Part shown: one piece after another, positions 6,784 through 15,493 of the stretch | Layout of the letters: each line of letters starts with the position of its first letter | Position numbering within the stretch: position 1 is the first letter of the stretch | Source of the DNA: Candidatus Gastranaerophilales bacterium | GTDB taxonomy: Bacteria; Cyanobacteriota; Vampirovibrionia; Gastranaerophilales; Gastranaerophilaceae | Direction: 5' to 3' | Assembly: GCA_944322885.1 (NCBI GenBank) | Contig: CALUQH010000035.1 | Location: forward strand, 1-39,020 | Length of the DNA: 39,020 nucleotides | Notes under the pieces: model-generated | Database searches by the model: none | Told to the model about the DNA's origin: nothing | What the model saw: the letters and a program-made list of their open reading frames with translations, nothing else | Program-made: the position numbers and the translations under genes

Positions 6784-8033
6784 ACCTGATTATTCTCCTG
6801 TTTAGCAAGTATTTTATATTTATTAATATAATACATCCTGTGTAAAAATATTATAATATAGGTAGAAGATACTAATATAGCAACAGAATATATTGTAATA
6901 TGATTGAACAAATAAAGTAAAACCAAACCGCAAATATTATATATTCCGCCGACTATATAACCTGAATTTGTTTCCTTGACATATCCAAATGCTCCAAGTA
7001 ACGGGAAACCAAATGTATCAACAAATACATACAAAGGAAATGAAATAGCAAAAATTCTAAGAATATTTACAGATGGCAGCATTTTTTCGCTAAAGAATAT
7101 GATAATCAAATATTTAGACGCAATAACTAAAAATAATCCAAAACCGATAGCAAATATAATTAAATATTTCAATAATTTCTTAAAGAAAACTATATCCTTA
7201 TTTTTTGACATATATGGGAATAATGCCCCAATAAAAGTACTATACAATGCAAAAACAGCCCAGAAAATTTTATCAGCAGACACATAATATGCAACAGCAG
7301 TTGTAGTAACAACAAGACCTAACACAAAAGCATTTGTCTGGCGATATAAAGCAATCGCAACTTTAGTGAGAAAGAACTGACTGCTGTATTTGAATGTATT
7401 AATAATATCGTCTTTTGACGGAATATAAAACTTGATATTAAATACTTTTTTTACGAAAAATAAACTTATTCCCCCTGCTAAAACAGCTCCTAAAGAGTTA
7501 AATAACGGGACTAAATAATAATCCTGCGCTCGTTTTATAAAACAAAAAATCAACAAAGTAGAAGCTGTTTTGGTTATAATATTCAGAACAGTAATAAATT
7601 TCATCCGCTCCATGCCCTGATAAAACCAGGTAAATATAAAGACATTTCCGATTACCGATAAAAACGTAAAATAATAAACTAACCAATATGATCGAAATTT
7701 ATCAATAAAAATAATTAAGAAAGAAAGAATTATAAAACTTATAATAAGGAATATAACTTGCACGGACAAAATAGAATTAAAAATCAGATTTGTTGCGTCC
7801 TTGTCATCCCTATTAATTGCAATAGTTCTTACTCCCGAAAAATCAAACCCGAACATCGCAAGCCTGAAAAAATAATCCATAAAAACCTGAGCAAAAAATA
7901 CCAACCCTAATTTGTCAACATCTAATACTCTGGATAAATAAGGCAAAGTAATAAATGGCAATACATAATTAAGAACTTGAATTATTACCAAAGCTATTGT
8001 ATTTTTAAATAGATTTTTTTTATCCTGCTTCAT
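6780..8033 (-). CDS. wzx: Wzx-type polysaccharide flippase
   Basis: A 417-residue multi-spanning protein of the MOP superfamily (RfbX/Wzx) that moves lipid-linked repeat units across the inner membrane. The opening (LFKNTIALVIIQVLNYVLPF, then LPYLSRVLDVDKLGLVFF) is the classic start of these flippases. About 12 hydrophobic helices follow. The stop overlaps the HAD gene start, and the start lies 1 bp after the upstream gene stop, giving a tightly packed operon. Substrate specificity cannot be read from the sequence. The family is certain; the symbol is given for function rather than orthology. Confidence 0.9.
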   Translation of the reverse strand: MKQDKKNLFKNTIALVIIQVLNYVLPFITLPYLSRVLDVDKLGLVFFAQVFMDYFFRLAMFGFDFSGVRTIAINRDDKDATNLIFNSILSVQVIFLIISFIILSFLIIFIDKFRSYWLVYYFTFLSVIGNVFIFTWFYQGMERMKFITVLNIITKTASTLLIFCFIKRAQDYYLVPLFNSLGAVLAGGISLFFVKKVFNIKFYIPSKDDIINTFKYSSQFFLTKVAIALYRQTNAFVLGLVVTTTAVAYYVSADKIFWAVFALYSTFIGALFPYMSKNKDIVFFKKLLKYLIIFAIGFGLFLVIASKYLIIIFFSEKMLPSVNILRIFAISFPLYVFVDTFGFPLLGAFGYVKETNSGYIVGGIYNICGLVLLYLFNHITIYSVAILVSSTYIIIFLHRMYYINKYKILAKQENNQV

Positions 8034-8034
8034 G

Positions 8035-8829
8035 TTATTGATACATATCCTTAAATAAACCTTTTAACCCAACAGGATTAACTGAAATAATTTCAGTTTC
8101 AGGGTAATAAATATCCGCAAACTTTTTCAATTCTTTCCATGATTTATAAAGAGTTTTATTAATTTGAATTTTTTTATCAGATTTTTCATCAAAATGACCT
8201 GAAGAACAATCACAACCGACAAGATAAATACGTTTCGGATTAGTAAATAAAGCAAATTGCATTGCCGAAAAAATAACCGAACCGCCATCGGCTAACCAAG
8301 TTTTGTCAATATCAGGATTAAAAAATAATGGAGTTACTAACCACTTTCCATAAGTATAATATTTGTAGGCACCATGTTTTAATATTAAACTTTCTGGCAT
8401 AATAATATTATCATTATTAATTTCTTTACATCCAAATGGTTTTAAAGGTACTTGCCCATAAAATTTTGTCACATTTTTATATTCAATTAGATGGTTAATA
8501 TAATTATTATTAGCCCAATAATCTTGTGAAAAATAATAATCCAAACTTATTTTATCATTGAATATTGCCTTATTTACACCAATATTGATTAAATTTTCTA
8601 TCGGTTTATATTGATTTAAGCTAGGCCCAGTTGCAATAATCGCTATTTCTTGACTTATATATTTATTTTTATATTTTCCAAATGTTTCTTTATGGGTCAT
8701 CGCAACTACATTTGATTGAGAAATATACATATTCTGCATATGTACAGTTCTTATATAATTTTGAACTATTGAACTTGGAAGCGCATAACACCTCTTAAAG
8801 AAGCTTAAAATTAATTTGTTAATATTCAT
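8035..8829 (-). CDS. MptE-like/DUF115 or GT42-like protein of the polysaccharide locus
   Basis: A 264-residue soluble protein. An early Rossmann-like strand and loop reads IAIIATGPSLNQY. The C-terminal half has GGSVIFSAMQFALF and then RIYLVGCDCSSGHFD. This arrangement (GPSL near the start, SA..A........I.L.G.D late) is shared by MptE-like/DUF115 proteins and the GT42 sialyltransferases, which use CMP-sugars. It also resembles the C-terminal domain of the aldolase two genes beyond the flippase and HAD genes. I chose the ATG at 8829, which has GGAGG five bases upstream and overlaps the polymerase stop by 4 bp; a TTG at 8841 would place the ribosome-binding site inside the gene. A CMP-sugar transferase role is attractive but unproven. 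Confidence 0.6.
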   Translation of the reverse strand: MNINKLILSFFKRCYALPSSIVQNYIRTVHMQNMYISQSNVVAMTHKETFGKYKNKYISQEIAIIATGPSLNQYKPIENLINIGVNKAIFNDKISLDYYFSQDYWANNNYINHLIEYKNVTKFYGQVPLKPFGCKEINNDNIIMPESLILKHGAYKYYTYGKWLVTPLFFNPDIDKTWLADGGSVIFSAMQFALFTNPKRIYLVGCDCSSGHFDEKSDKKIQINKTLYKSWKELKKFADIYYPETEIISVNPVGLKGLFKDMYQ

Positions 8830-10205
8830 TGTTTCCTCCAATAATCTATGTACCTTCTATAATATTCATTAAATGCAATAGCCAAACCAAATAAAAACCA
8901 AAAATAAACAAAATTTGCTCTAATATCATAGAAAGAAAAAAGAACAATTGAAACTAAAGTCATCCTTATTCCTTCCATGAAATTTCTTTCAGAACAATAT
9001 TCTATATTTTTAATAATTTTATTTAATGAAATTATACTACTAATATAAAAGGCATATAATAAAATAAAACCAACTAAACCAGTATTAGAAATAGTATCCC
9101 ATAATATTGCCCCATTAATCTTTATTTGCCCTTTATTTGAAGAACTTTTTGTTATATGCAATATAGTTTCTTGTGTTAATGGTAAATTATTTTTATAAAA
9201 ATATTTTTTTACAACATATTCTGTATTTTTATACCCAACACCAGTTATAGGATTTTCTATTAAAAGCTGTAATCTTGCCCTGTATGAAATAAATCTATTA
9301 GCAAGAGATGGCTCAACTATTACTAAACTTTCCATGCTATTCAAATTTTGAACTGTTTTAATAATTCTAACAATAAAAGTTTCATTTATATTCACATTAT
9401 TAAAAAATATAATACAACCTAAAATTAATATTATTAAACTAGTACTAAATGAAATAATACTTTTTTTTATAATTTTTATAATATTTTTAGAAAAATAAAT
9501 TAATGTCGACAATAAACAAAAAATTAACCAAATAGGAGATTTAATAGTAAATATTGTAATCCATACTAAAAAGATATAAGTTTTTTTTATAAAAAAATTT
9601 AAGGCAATATTTTCTGAAATTCTAAATTTTGAAAGTACGGTTTTGTAAATTAAAGGTAAATTTATACATAAAAAACCTCCAAAATATCCAGGTTCTTCAA
9701 AAACACTTAAATTTCTTGATATCAGGATATCTTCACGCCTATTGTTAATAATATCTTGTATAGAATTTAAAATATTTATATTTAAACTGTTAAAAATAAA
9801 AACCAATAATCCATAAAAACATATTACATAAATACCCACTAATAAAAACTTTTTAATCTTGTTTATTGATATAATATTAGGAACAGTAAAAATAGGTAAT
9901 AAAAACCAAGTTAAATCATTATAAATAAACAAAATAAATACTGCATATAAATAATTTAAAATATCAAATTTGTTTAATATTACTAATATTAGTCCCGAAA
10001 AAATACACCAAGAAATATATAAAAACAGATATTTTATTGGATAACTATGCAATAGAAAAAATTTTTTAATTAATTGTTTTGAATTTAATAAAAGAGTAAG
10101 AAACGTTATTCCTATAATAATATCATAAACAGGAATATTTCCCCCTGGCAAATATAGACTTGGTAAAAACAAAAATATTAAAGATAAATAAATTAAATTT
10201 CTCAT
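8826..10205 (-). CDS. wzy: Wzy-type O-antigen polymerase
   Basis: A 459-residue hydrophobic protein with about 10-12 predicted membrane helices and one larger extracytoplasmic loop around residues 275-365 (with LANRFISYRARLQLLIENPITGVGYKNTEY). That loop and its Arg-rich, GVG-containing stretch are characteristic of the Wzy/O-antigen-ligase superfamily. Composition is extremely AT-rich, even for this window, as is common for serotype-specific polymerases. No clear ribosome-binding site precedes the ATG. A TATATT lies exactly 6 nt upstream of it, so a leaderless start is possible. It overlaps the next gene by 4 bp. Function as polymerase rather than ligase is inferred from the locus. Confidence 0.8.
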   Translation of the reverse strand: MRNLIYLSLIFLFLPSLYLPGGNIPVYDIIIGITFLTLLLNSKQLIKKFFLLHSYPIKYLFLYISWCIFSGLILVILNKFDILNYLYAVFILFIYNDLTWFLLPIFTVPNIISINKIKKFLLVGIYVICFYGLLVFIFNSLNINILNSIQDIINNRREDILISRNLSVFEEPGYFGGFLCINLPLIYKTVLSKFRISENIALNFFIKKTYIFLVWITIFTIKSPIWLIFCLLSTLIYFSKNIIKIIKKSIISFSTSLIILILGCIIFFNNVNINETFIVRIIKTVQNLNSMESLVIVEPSLANRFISYRARLQLLIENPITGVGYKNTEYVVKKYFYKNNLPLTQETILHITKSSSNKGQIKINGAILWDTISNTGLVGFILLYAFYISSIISLNKIIKNIEYCSERNFMEGIRMTLVSIVLFSFYDIRANFVYFWFLFGLAIAFNEYYRRYIDYWRKQ

Positions 10206-10275
10206 AATTTAAATATACTAATTTCCCATCAAATGTTTTTATGAATAAAATAAAATATTACCTATGTACAATATT

Positions 10276-11253
10276 TTATAAAACATTCGTTTTACTAAAA
10301 TATATTTTTTTTAAATCAACATACTTAAAATACCAATAAGATATAAATCTGTATAATTCAAATTCTTTATATGTATTACAAGCCATAAATTTCTTAAAAA
10401 GATTTACCCTATTATTTGAATAAGTAAAATGTATTTTTAAATTATATTTCTTTACAGTATTATGAATTAAATTAAACAATTCTTTCTTTTGTTCATTATT
10501 CCAATTTGCTCTTAAATATGATGTAAATGGTTGTTCACACAAATAATTTATAAAATGATCATTATGAGATTTCCACCAATCTCTTTTTGTATAAAAATCA
10601 CATAAATCTTCAAACCAAATTCTAATATTGTCTAACAATTTATCAGGTTGATTTTCAATTATTTTAGATATTTGAAGATTGTGTCGTCTATAAAAATATT
10701 TTGATTCTTTATTGATTTCAGTTTTTGAGGTTAAGCCTAAAAGTTTATGTGTAAATACTGCATCTGGCCCCATTTGCAAATTTTTATTATATGTAATATC
10801 AGGATTATTTTCTAATAATTTTTTTTTATAAAATAATTGCCAAACAGTAGTATAAGAGATTTCACTAGGCATTCTTTTATCCAAATTTAATCTCACATTT
10901 AAAAAATTTATAACAATATCTAATTGTTTTTTTTCAGCAATTTTTAAAGATGTCTCAATAGTGTCTAATGAACATCTATCATCAGCATCTAAAGCCATAA
11001 TGTATTTACCTTTAGCTAGTTTAAGGCCCAAATTTCTAGTTTCAGCTTCACCTTTATTTTCTTGAGAATATATTTTTATTCTATTATCTTTTTGTGCATA
11101 TTTTTCAAGAATGTTCAAAGAATTATCAGTTGAACCATCATTGATACAGATTATTTCAATATCTTTATATGTTTGATTAATTAAAGATTCAATACATTCT
11201 TTTAAATATTTTCCAGCATTATAAACTGGGACTATTATTGAAATTAAAACCAT
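10276..11253 (-). CDS. GT2-family glycosyltransferase
   Basis: GT-A-fold inverting glycosyltransferase of about 325 residues. The N-terminal domain is textbook: ISIIVPVYNAGKYLKECIES, then INDGSTDNS, and ALDADDR as the nucleotide-sugar/metal motif (ADD in place of DxD). The C-terminal 200 residues are acceptor-specific and unrecognised. The ATG at 11253 has AAGGAGG seven bases upstream; the in-frame ATG at 11259 is only one base from it and is rejected. It likely adds one sugar to the lipid-linked repeat unit on the cytoplasmic face. AT-rich like its neighbours; the donor and linkage are unknown. Confidence 0.88.
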   Translation of the reverse strand: MVLISIIVPVYNAGKYLKECIESLINQTYKDIEIICINDGSTDNSLNILEKYAQKDNRIKIYSQENKGEAETRNLGLKLAKGKYIMALDADDRCSLDTIETSLKIAEKKQLDIVINFLNVRLNLDKRMPSEISYTTVWQLFYKKKLLENNPDITYNKNLQMGPDAVFTHKLLGLTSKTEINKESKYFYRRHNLQISKIIENQPDKLLDNIRIWFEDLCDFYTKRDWWKSHNDHFINYLCEQPFTSYLRANWNNEQKKELFNLIHNTVKKYNLKIHFTYSNNRVNLFKKFMACNTYKEFELYRFISYWYFKYVDLKKIYFSKTNVL

Positions 11254-11255
11254 AT

Positions 11256-12248
11256 TCATACCTCCTTAAAGATAATTTTTTTTTGAATATTTTGTAATAA
11301 CAATGAAAACTTTTTATAAAAATAATAATATATAGTTCCTATTATCAAGCTGATTAAAATATGCTCAATGGGCGAAATATATTTTAAATACATTACAACC
11401 ATAGAGTCTACCAAAAAGATCTCTAAGGATTTTTCTCCTATAAAATAAAAAATATCTTTATAAATTCCTGTTTTTTGATAAATTAAGCATATTGATAAAA
11501 CTAACCCAGGAACAAATAATGCCATTAAATAATAACATAGTCCATATTTTATTCTATATTCATAGAATAGACTATGCGTAATAATTAAACCAATAAAGGC
11601 AAAAGCTGAAATTAATAATATAATAAACAAATTTTTATTTGATAATAATCTTTTTTTCTTACACCAATAAGCCGCATACATGCCAATAACAAAAGAAAAA
11701 ATTCTTGCTATCCCAGAGATTCGCCAGTCATTCCAATAAGGTATAGTTAATACAAATAACAATAATAAAAAATAAATTTGTTTTTTTAAATCATATAATC
11801 TAGTATTTATAATGTTATAAAAGATTGGTGTAATTATATAAAAAAGAAAAATATAAGATAAATAAGCAAAAGCACTTTTTTGTATCCAAAAACTTTGGTA
11901 AGTAAAATAACCAATCATAACATGAATACTAGTTATTTTTGATAAGAAAAAAAATGCAATAAAAAAAGGAATAGCAGGCAGAAAACGTTTTATTCTTCTT
12001 AAATAAAAATCTAATATATCAGAATTTTTATATAACGAAAAATAAACACCAAATCCTGCACAAAATAAAAATATTTCTACCCCTCCAAAACCTAGACCAA
12101 AAAAAGGATATTTTATAAACAAAGGTAATGAAATTTGTTTATGAACATGACTGAATATTATCCATAACATTGCAATTCCCATTAAATTAGTTCGATATGT
12201 ACTAATTAATGACAATATATTTAATTTACTAAAATTCTCTATATTCAT
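11256..12248 (-). CDS. Acyltransferase-3 family membrane O-acyltransferase
   Basis: An integral-membrane protein of about 330 residues with about 10 helices, of the acyltransferase-3 (OafA/NodX-like) family that acetylates surface sugars. The first segment, YRTNLMGIAMLWIIFSHV, holds the conserved Arg and the His that is thought to be catalytic. The following GGVEIFLFCAGFGVYFSL matches the family's (F)G..G..iFF..SGf signature with substitutions. I use the ATG at 12248, preceded by GAGG six bases away; the ATG at 12260 lacks a ribosome-binding site. It is directly upstream of the GT2 gene with a few bases between. It probably decorates the repeat unit with acetyl groups. Confidence 0.82.
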   Translation of the reverse strand: MNIENFSKLNILSLISTYRTNLMGIAMLWIIFSHVHKQISLPLFIKYPFFGLGFGGVEIFLFCAGFGVYFSLYKNSDILDFYLRRIKRFLPAIPFFIAFFFLSKITSIHVMIGYFTYQSFWIQKSAFAYLSYIFLFYIITPIFYNIINTRLYDLKKQIYFLLLLFVLTIPYWNDWRISGIARIFSFVIGMYAAYWCKKKRLLSNKNLFIILLISAFAFIGLIITHSLFYEYRIKYGLCYYLMALFVPGLVLSICLIYQKTGIYKDIFYFIGEKSLEIFLVDSMVVMYLKYISPIEHILISLIIGTIYYYFYKKFSLLLQNIQKKIIFKEV

Positions 12249-12270
12249 AAATATCCTCATAAATTTTTAA

Positions 12271-13458
12271 TCATAAAATAATTTCAATTAATTTTTCTAA
12301 ATTTTCTCCAACTTTTTCCCAAGAGAAATTATCCGACGCAAACTTTCTTGACTTTGTTGAAATTTCTTTTTGCATATCATTACTTTTCATTATATCAATA
12401 ACTTTCTGCGCAAACTCTTTATTAGACACGGCAACTTTCAAAATATTTTCATCCGCACCAATTCCTTCTGCACCTTCCGGAGTTGTTACAACAGGTATTC
12501 CCATAGCCATTGCCTCCAATATTTTATTTTGAATACCACCGGCAATTTTGACAGGACACACTGAAACTTTGCAATCACTCATATATTCTCTTACATCATT
12601 TACACGACCTAAAACTTCTACTCCATCAATATTTCCTGCAGACATAATAAGATCTTTGCGAGGATTAGCACCAATAATTTTAAATACAGCATCCGGAATT
12701 GACTTTTTTATCAAAGGAAAAATTTCAGTTGCAAACCAAATTGCAGCTTCTGAATTTGGAATATACTGCATAGAACCGACAAAACAAATTGCATTTTTTA
12801 ATTTACTGTTTTGTGGGTAAAAAAAGTCTGTATCAACTCCATTTTTAATTATTTTTATATTTGAGTCAGAACAATATTTTTCAAGATATATCTTATCAAC
12901 TTCAGATATAACTGTCTGATACTTAAATAATTTAGCACATTTTTTTTCATAATTTCGGACTTTTAAATATTCTACACCTATTTTAAACTTATCCCATATT
13001 GATTTTACAGTCTTTATTCTTCTTTCATACATCATAGACACTGCATCAACAAAATCAAGAATTATAGTTTTATCCTTATACTTTTCTAAATAAGGTGCAA
13101 CTCTTATCATATAACCACCGATTATATCAAAATGCTCATTTTTTATAAGCTTGTCAATTTCATTCTGCATTTCCCTACTATAAAAATACTCTACAATAAA
13201 GGGTCTATCATTAAAAATAGCCTTTACTGCATTTATATAAGCTAATTTTTTATTAAATTCTACAGGGATTAGCCTATCAAAAAAAGTATGATCCTTTAAA
13301 CAACCTTCTAAATCATCTTCAGGTGTAACTAATGAGACCAAAATAATTCTGTGCCCTTTTAATTTTAATTGTTTTAAAAGATTATACATTCGTACCCTAT
13401 CCCCACCTATAGTAGGATAGGGTAAACGCGTAGTAAGGTATAAAATATCCTTACCCAT
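12271..13458 (-). CDS. GT4-family glycosyltransferase
   Basis: A 395-residue GT-B-fold retaining glycosyltransferase. The N-terminal Rossmann domain begins DILYLTTRLPYPTIGGDRVRMYNLLKQL, similar to the group annotated near exopolysaccharide/exosortase loci (TIGR03087-like). The C-terminal nucleotide-sugar domain has FVGSMQYIPN and the EX7E-type region KILEAMAMGIPVVTTPEGAEGI, which binds the donor. It overlaps the end of the sugar-transferase gene by 8 bp. GC content rises again here relative to the genes at 8.0-12.3 kb, so it marks the edge of the AT-rich cassette. Donor and acceptor are unknown. Confidence 0.88.
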   Translation of the reverse strand: MGKDILYLTTRLPYPTIGGDRVRMYNLLKQLKLKGHRIILVSLVTPEDDLEGCLKDHTFFDRLIPVEFNKKLAYINAVKAIFNDRPFIVEYFYSREMQNEIDKLIKNEHFDIIGGYMIRVAPYLEKYKDKTIILDFVDAVSMMYERRIKTVKSIWDKFKIGVEYLKVRNYEKKCAKLFKYQTVISEVDKIYLEKYCSDSNIKIIKNGVDTDFFYPQNSKLKNAICFVGSMQYIPNSEAAIWFATEIFPLIKKSIPDAVFKIIGANPRKDLIMSAGNIDGVEVLGRVNDVREYMSDCKVSVCPVKIAGGIQNKILEAMAMGIPVVTTPEGAEGIGADENILKVAVSNKEFAQKVIDIMKSNDMQKEISTKSRKFASDNFSWEKVGENLEKLIEIIL

Positions 13459-14818
13459 GCCTGCCTCCTAAAGCCAAAAAGACGGCTTTGACCAAAATTC
13501 CGATTTCCCATAATATATTACGGTGTTTCAAATAATATAAATCATATTGTAATTTTTCTGCAACATCATCGTTTGAGACACAATGTCCCTGATTTATCTG
13601 TGCCCAGCCGGTCCAGCCGGTTTTTACCCATTGACGGCATTCGTAATATGGGATTTCCTTAGAATATATACTCACAAGATCCTCCCACTCGGTTCTTGGT
13701 CCGACAATTGACATTTCGCCGCGCAAAATATTTATCATCTGAGGGATTTCATCAAACCGTGCTTTTCTTACAAACCTGCAGAAAGGAATAACCCTTTCAT
13801 CTTCATCCTGTGGTTCTGTGTGCTCTATATTACCTTCTTTCGGGACATAATTATTAGCATACATTGTTCTTAACTTATACGCTTTAAAAACTTTACCGCC
13901 TTTGCCGACTCTGTTTTGGGTGTAAATAGCATCCCCGCCGTCAGTATGTTTTACACGAATACCTATATAAAGTAAGATCGGACTTGTAACCGTTAAAATT
14001 ATCAAAGCGGAAACAACATCAAATATTCTTTTACAGATATCATAAACAACTGATCTTTTATTCATAAAATCATAGAAAAGCCAATTTATAGACATTCTGT
14101 CAATATAATATTTCCCTGTAACAAGTTCATAAAATTCAGGCATTTTATAAACTTTGACTTTATTCGGAATATTTTCAACCATATTGGTCAGCAATATTTC
14201 TTCCATTCGTCTTTTAATTGCAACTATTACAATATCAACCTTATTTTTATAAATAATTTCTTTTAAGTCAGAATTTGCATCATAAATTTTGAAGTTACCT
14301 TCTTCAACAAGTTCTTCTGATTCAATATCTTTTACAAAACCGATTACATTCATTTTCAGAGCTTTTTTATTAACTATTTCATCTGCAATCAACTTTGCAT
14401 TCTTATCAGAACCGATTATCAAAACATTTTTAGTTCGTTTTATATTAAATAAGTAATAATGAAATAAAAGTCTGTATACTCTGAGAATAACAAATATTGT
14501 AACAAGGTTTGCAAGAATAAACTCAAATACCTGTGCGCCGGGTGCAAATATCAATAATAAAATAACTGCAGGAATTTGAGAAAAAACAATACCTTCAAAC
14601 AAAAGATAATAGTTTTTTAAAGTTGTGTTAAACTCTCTAATTTTATAATTATCTTTCAAAAAGAGAACCATAACTCCGGATAAAACAGTCAAAAATACTG
14701 TTATATCCAAATATTCTAGAGGCAGTGCAAATATTGCATACCAAAAAGTCGTAGAGAAAAGAAAGACAAATAAGTCGAATAAAAACATTATTAATGTTGA
14801 TTTAGATAATAATCTCAC
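13451..14818 (-). CDS. Polyprenyl-phosphate glycosyl-1-phosphate transferase (WbaP/WcaJ type)
   Basis: A 455-residue initiating enzyme that transfers a sugar-phosphate to undecaprenyl phosphate. Four N-terminal membrane helices (about 1-120) and a CoA-binding-like domain (VLIIGSDKNAKLIADEI) lead to the catalytic C-terminal domain: KRIFDVVSALIIL, YTQNRVGKGGKVFKAYKLRTM, ARFDEIPQMINILRGEMSIVGPR. The DE pair of the last motif is intact. The start is GTG at 14818 with AGAGGA eight bases before it. Its own promoter with a palindromic -10 is just upstream, so it probably heads the polysaccharide transcript that runs left to about 3.8 kb. Confidence 0.93.
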   Translation of the reverse strand: MRLLSKSTLIMFLFDLFVFLFSTTFWYAIFALPLEYLDITVFLTVLSGVMVLFLKDNYKIREFNTTLKNYYLLFEGIVFSQIPAVILLLIFAPGAQVFEFILANLVTIFVILRVYRLLFHYYLFNIKRTKNVLIIGSDKNAKLIADEIVNKKALKMNVIGFVKDIESEELVEEGNFKIYDANSDLKEIIYKNKVDIVIVAIKRRMEEILLTNMVENIPNKVKVYKMPEFYELVTGKYYIDRMSINWLFYDFMNKRSVVYDICKRIFDVVSALIILTVTSPILLYIGIRVKHTDGGDAIYTQNRVGKGGKVFKAYKLRTMYANNYVPKEGNIEHTEPQDEDERVIPFCRFVRKARFDEIPQMINILRGEMSIVGPRTEWEDLVSIYSKEIPYYECRQWVKTGWTGWAQINQGHCVSNDDVAEKLQYDLYYLKHRNILWEIGILVKAVFLALGGRHG

Positions 14819-14834
14819 CTACACTATCCTCTTT

Positions 14835-14850
14835 ACTATTATATAATAGT
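14835..14850 (-). promoter_or_regulatory. -10 region inside a perfect 16-bp palindrome, before the sugar-transferase gene
   Basis: ACTATTATATAATAGT reads the same on both strands and contains the minus-strand TATAAT (plus-strand 14838-14843). Transcription would start about 13 nt before the GTG, leaving the AGAGGA site in the leader. No -35 box is clear, so a regulator may bind here. The palindrome is entirely AT-rich apart from its ends. Confidence 0.45.
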
Positions 14851-14870
14851 ACAATAAAAAAACATAAAAT

Positions 14871-14886
14871 ATACCCATACGGGTAT
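14871..14886 (-). terminator. Weak hairpin between the PAP2 and sugar-transferase genes
   Basis: On the minus strand ATACCC and GGGTAT form a 6-bp stem with a 4-nt loop, followed by a T-rich stretch. It lies just after the PAP2 stop. It may partly terminate the upstream rSAM-PAP2 transcript before the polysaccharide promoter. Confidence 0.4.
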
Positions 14887-14890
14887 TAAT

Positions 14891-15493
14891 TTATACAAAC
14901 TTAATATACACACATAACAACGTTACCCCCAACAGATACGCCCCCAACACATCCGTCGGATTATGAACACCAATCCACACTCGGCTTAGGCCCACAAATA
15001 ATATCCATAAAACTGAAACAGATATTAACAAAATCTTTAAAATACGATTTTTACAATATTTATTCAAATAAAATATAACCATTCCCCACAAACATATTGT
15101 AACCAAACTGTGGCTTGATACATAGCTGAAACTGTCAGGATGTATATTTGTTATTTGAAATTCAAACGGCGGGCGGGCGCGGTGAATAAGCGGTTTTAAA
15201 ATACAATTCAATAAAAACGTAATCAAAGGAACAGAATATAATATTATTAAATCTTTCCATAAACGTTTTTTTATAAAATAAATACCAAAACCTAATAAAG
15301 GTATTATAATCATTACCATATACAAGATACAGTCAGGAAGCATCGGCAGCCACGAAGGTAAAAACGATAAATGATTTTGGACAAATAATATTAAGCTTCT
15401 GTCCCATTGAGTTACAACAGGGCAGAAGCTTACTGCAAATGTTAATAATAGAAAAAGTACTGCAAAAAATATTATTTTACGCAGCATGCGCAT
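14891..15493 (-). CDS. PAP2-family membrane phosphatase
   Basis: A 200-residue integral-membrane acid phosphatase of the PAP2 family. All three active-site blocks are visible: KPLIHRARP (the KX6RP motif), SSHS with the central histidine, and SRVWIGVHNPTD (the SRX5HX3D motif). Six membrane helices surround them. Family members dephosphorylate undecaprenyl diphosphate, phosphatidic acid or lipid A. Beside a polyprenyl-phosphate sugar transferase, recycling of the undecaprenyl carrier is the likeliest job, but phosphatidate phosphatase is possible given the lipid-kinase-like gene nearby. The gene overlaps the radical SAM gene by 22 bp. Confidence 0.88.
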   Translation of the reverse strand: MRMLRKIIFFAVLFLLLTFAVSFCPVVTQWDRSLILFVQNHLSFLPSWLPMLPDCILYMVMIIIPLLGFGIYFIKKRLWKDLIILYSVPLITFLLNCILKPLIHRARPPFEFQITNIHPDSFSYVSSHSLVTICLWGMVIFYLNKYCKNRILKILLISVSVLWILFVGLSRVWIGVHNPTDVLGAYLLGVTLLCVYIKFV

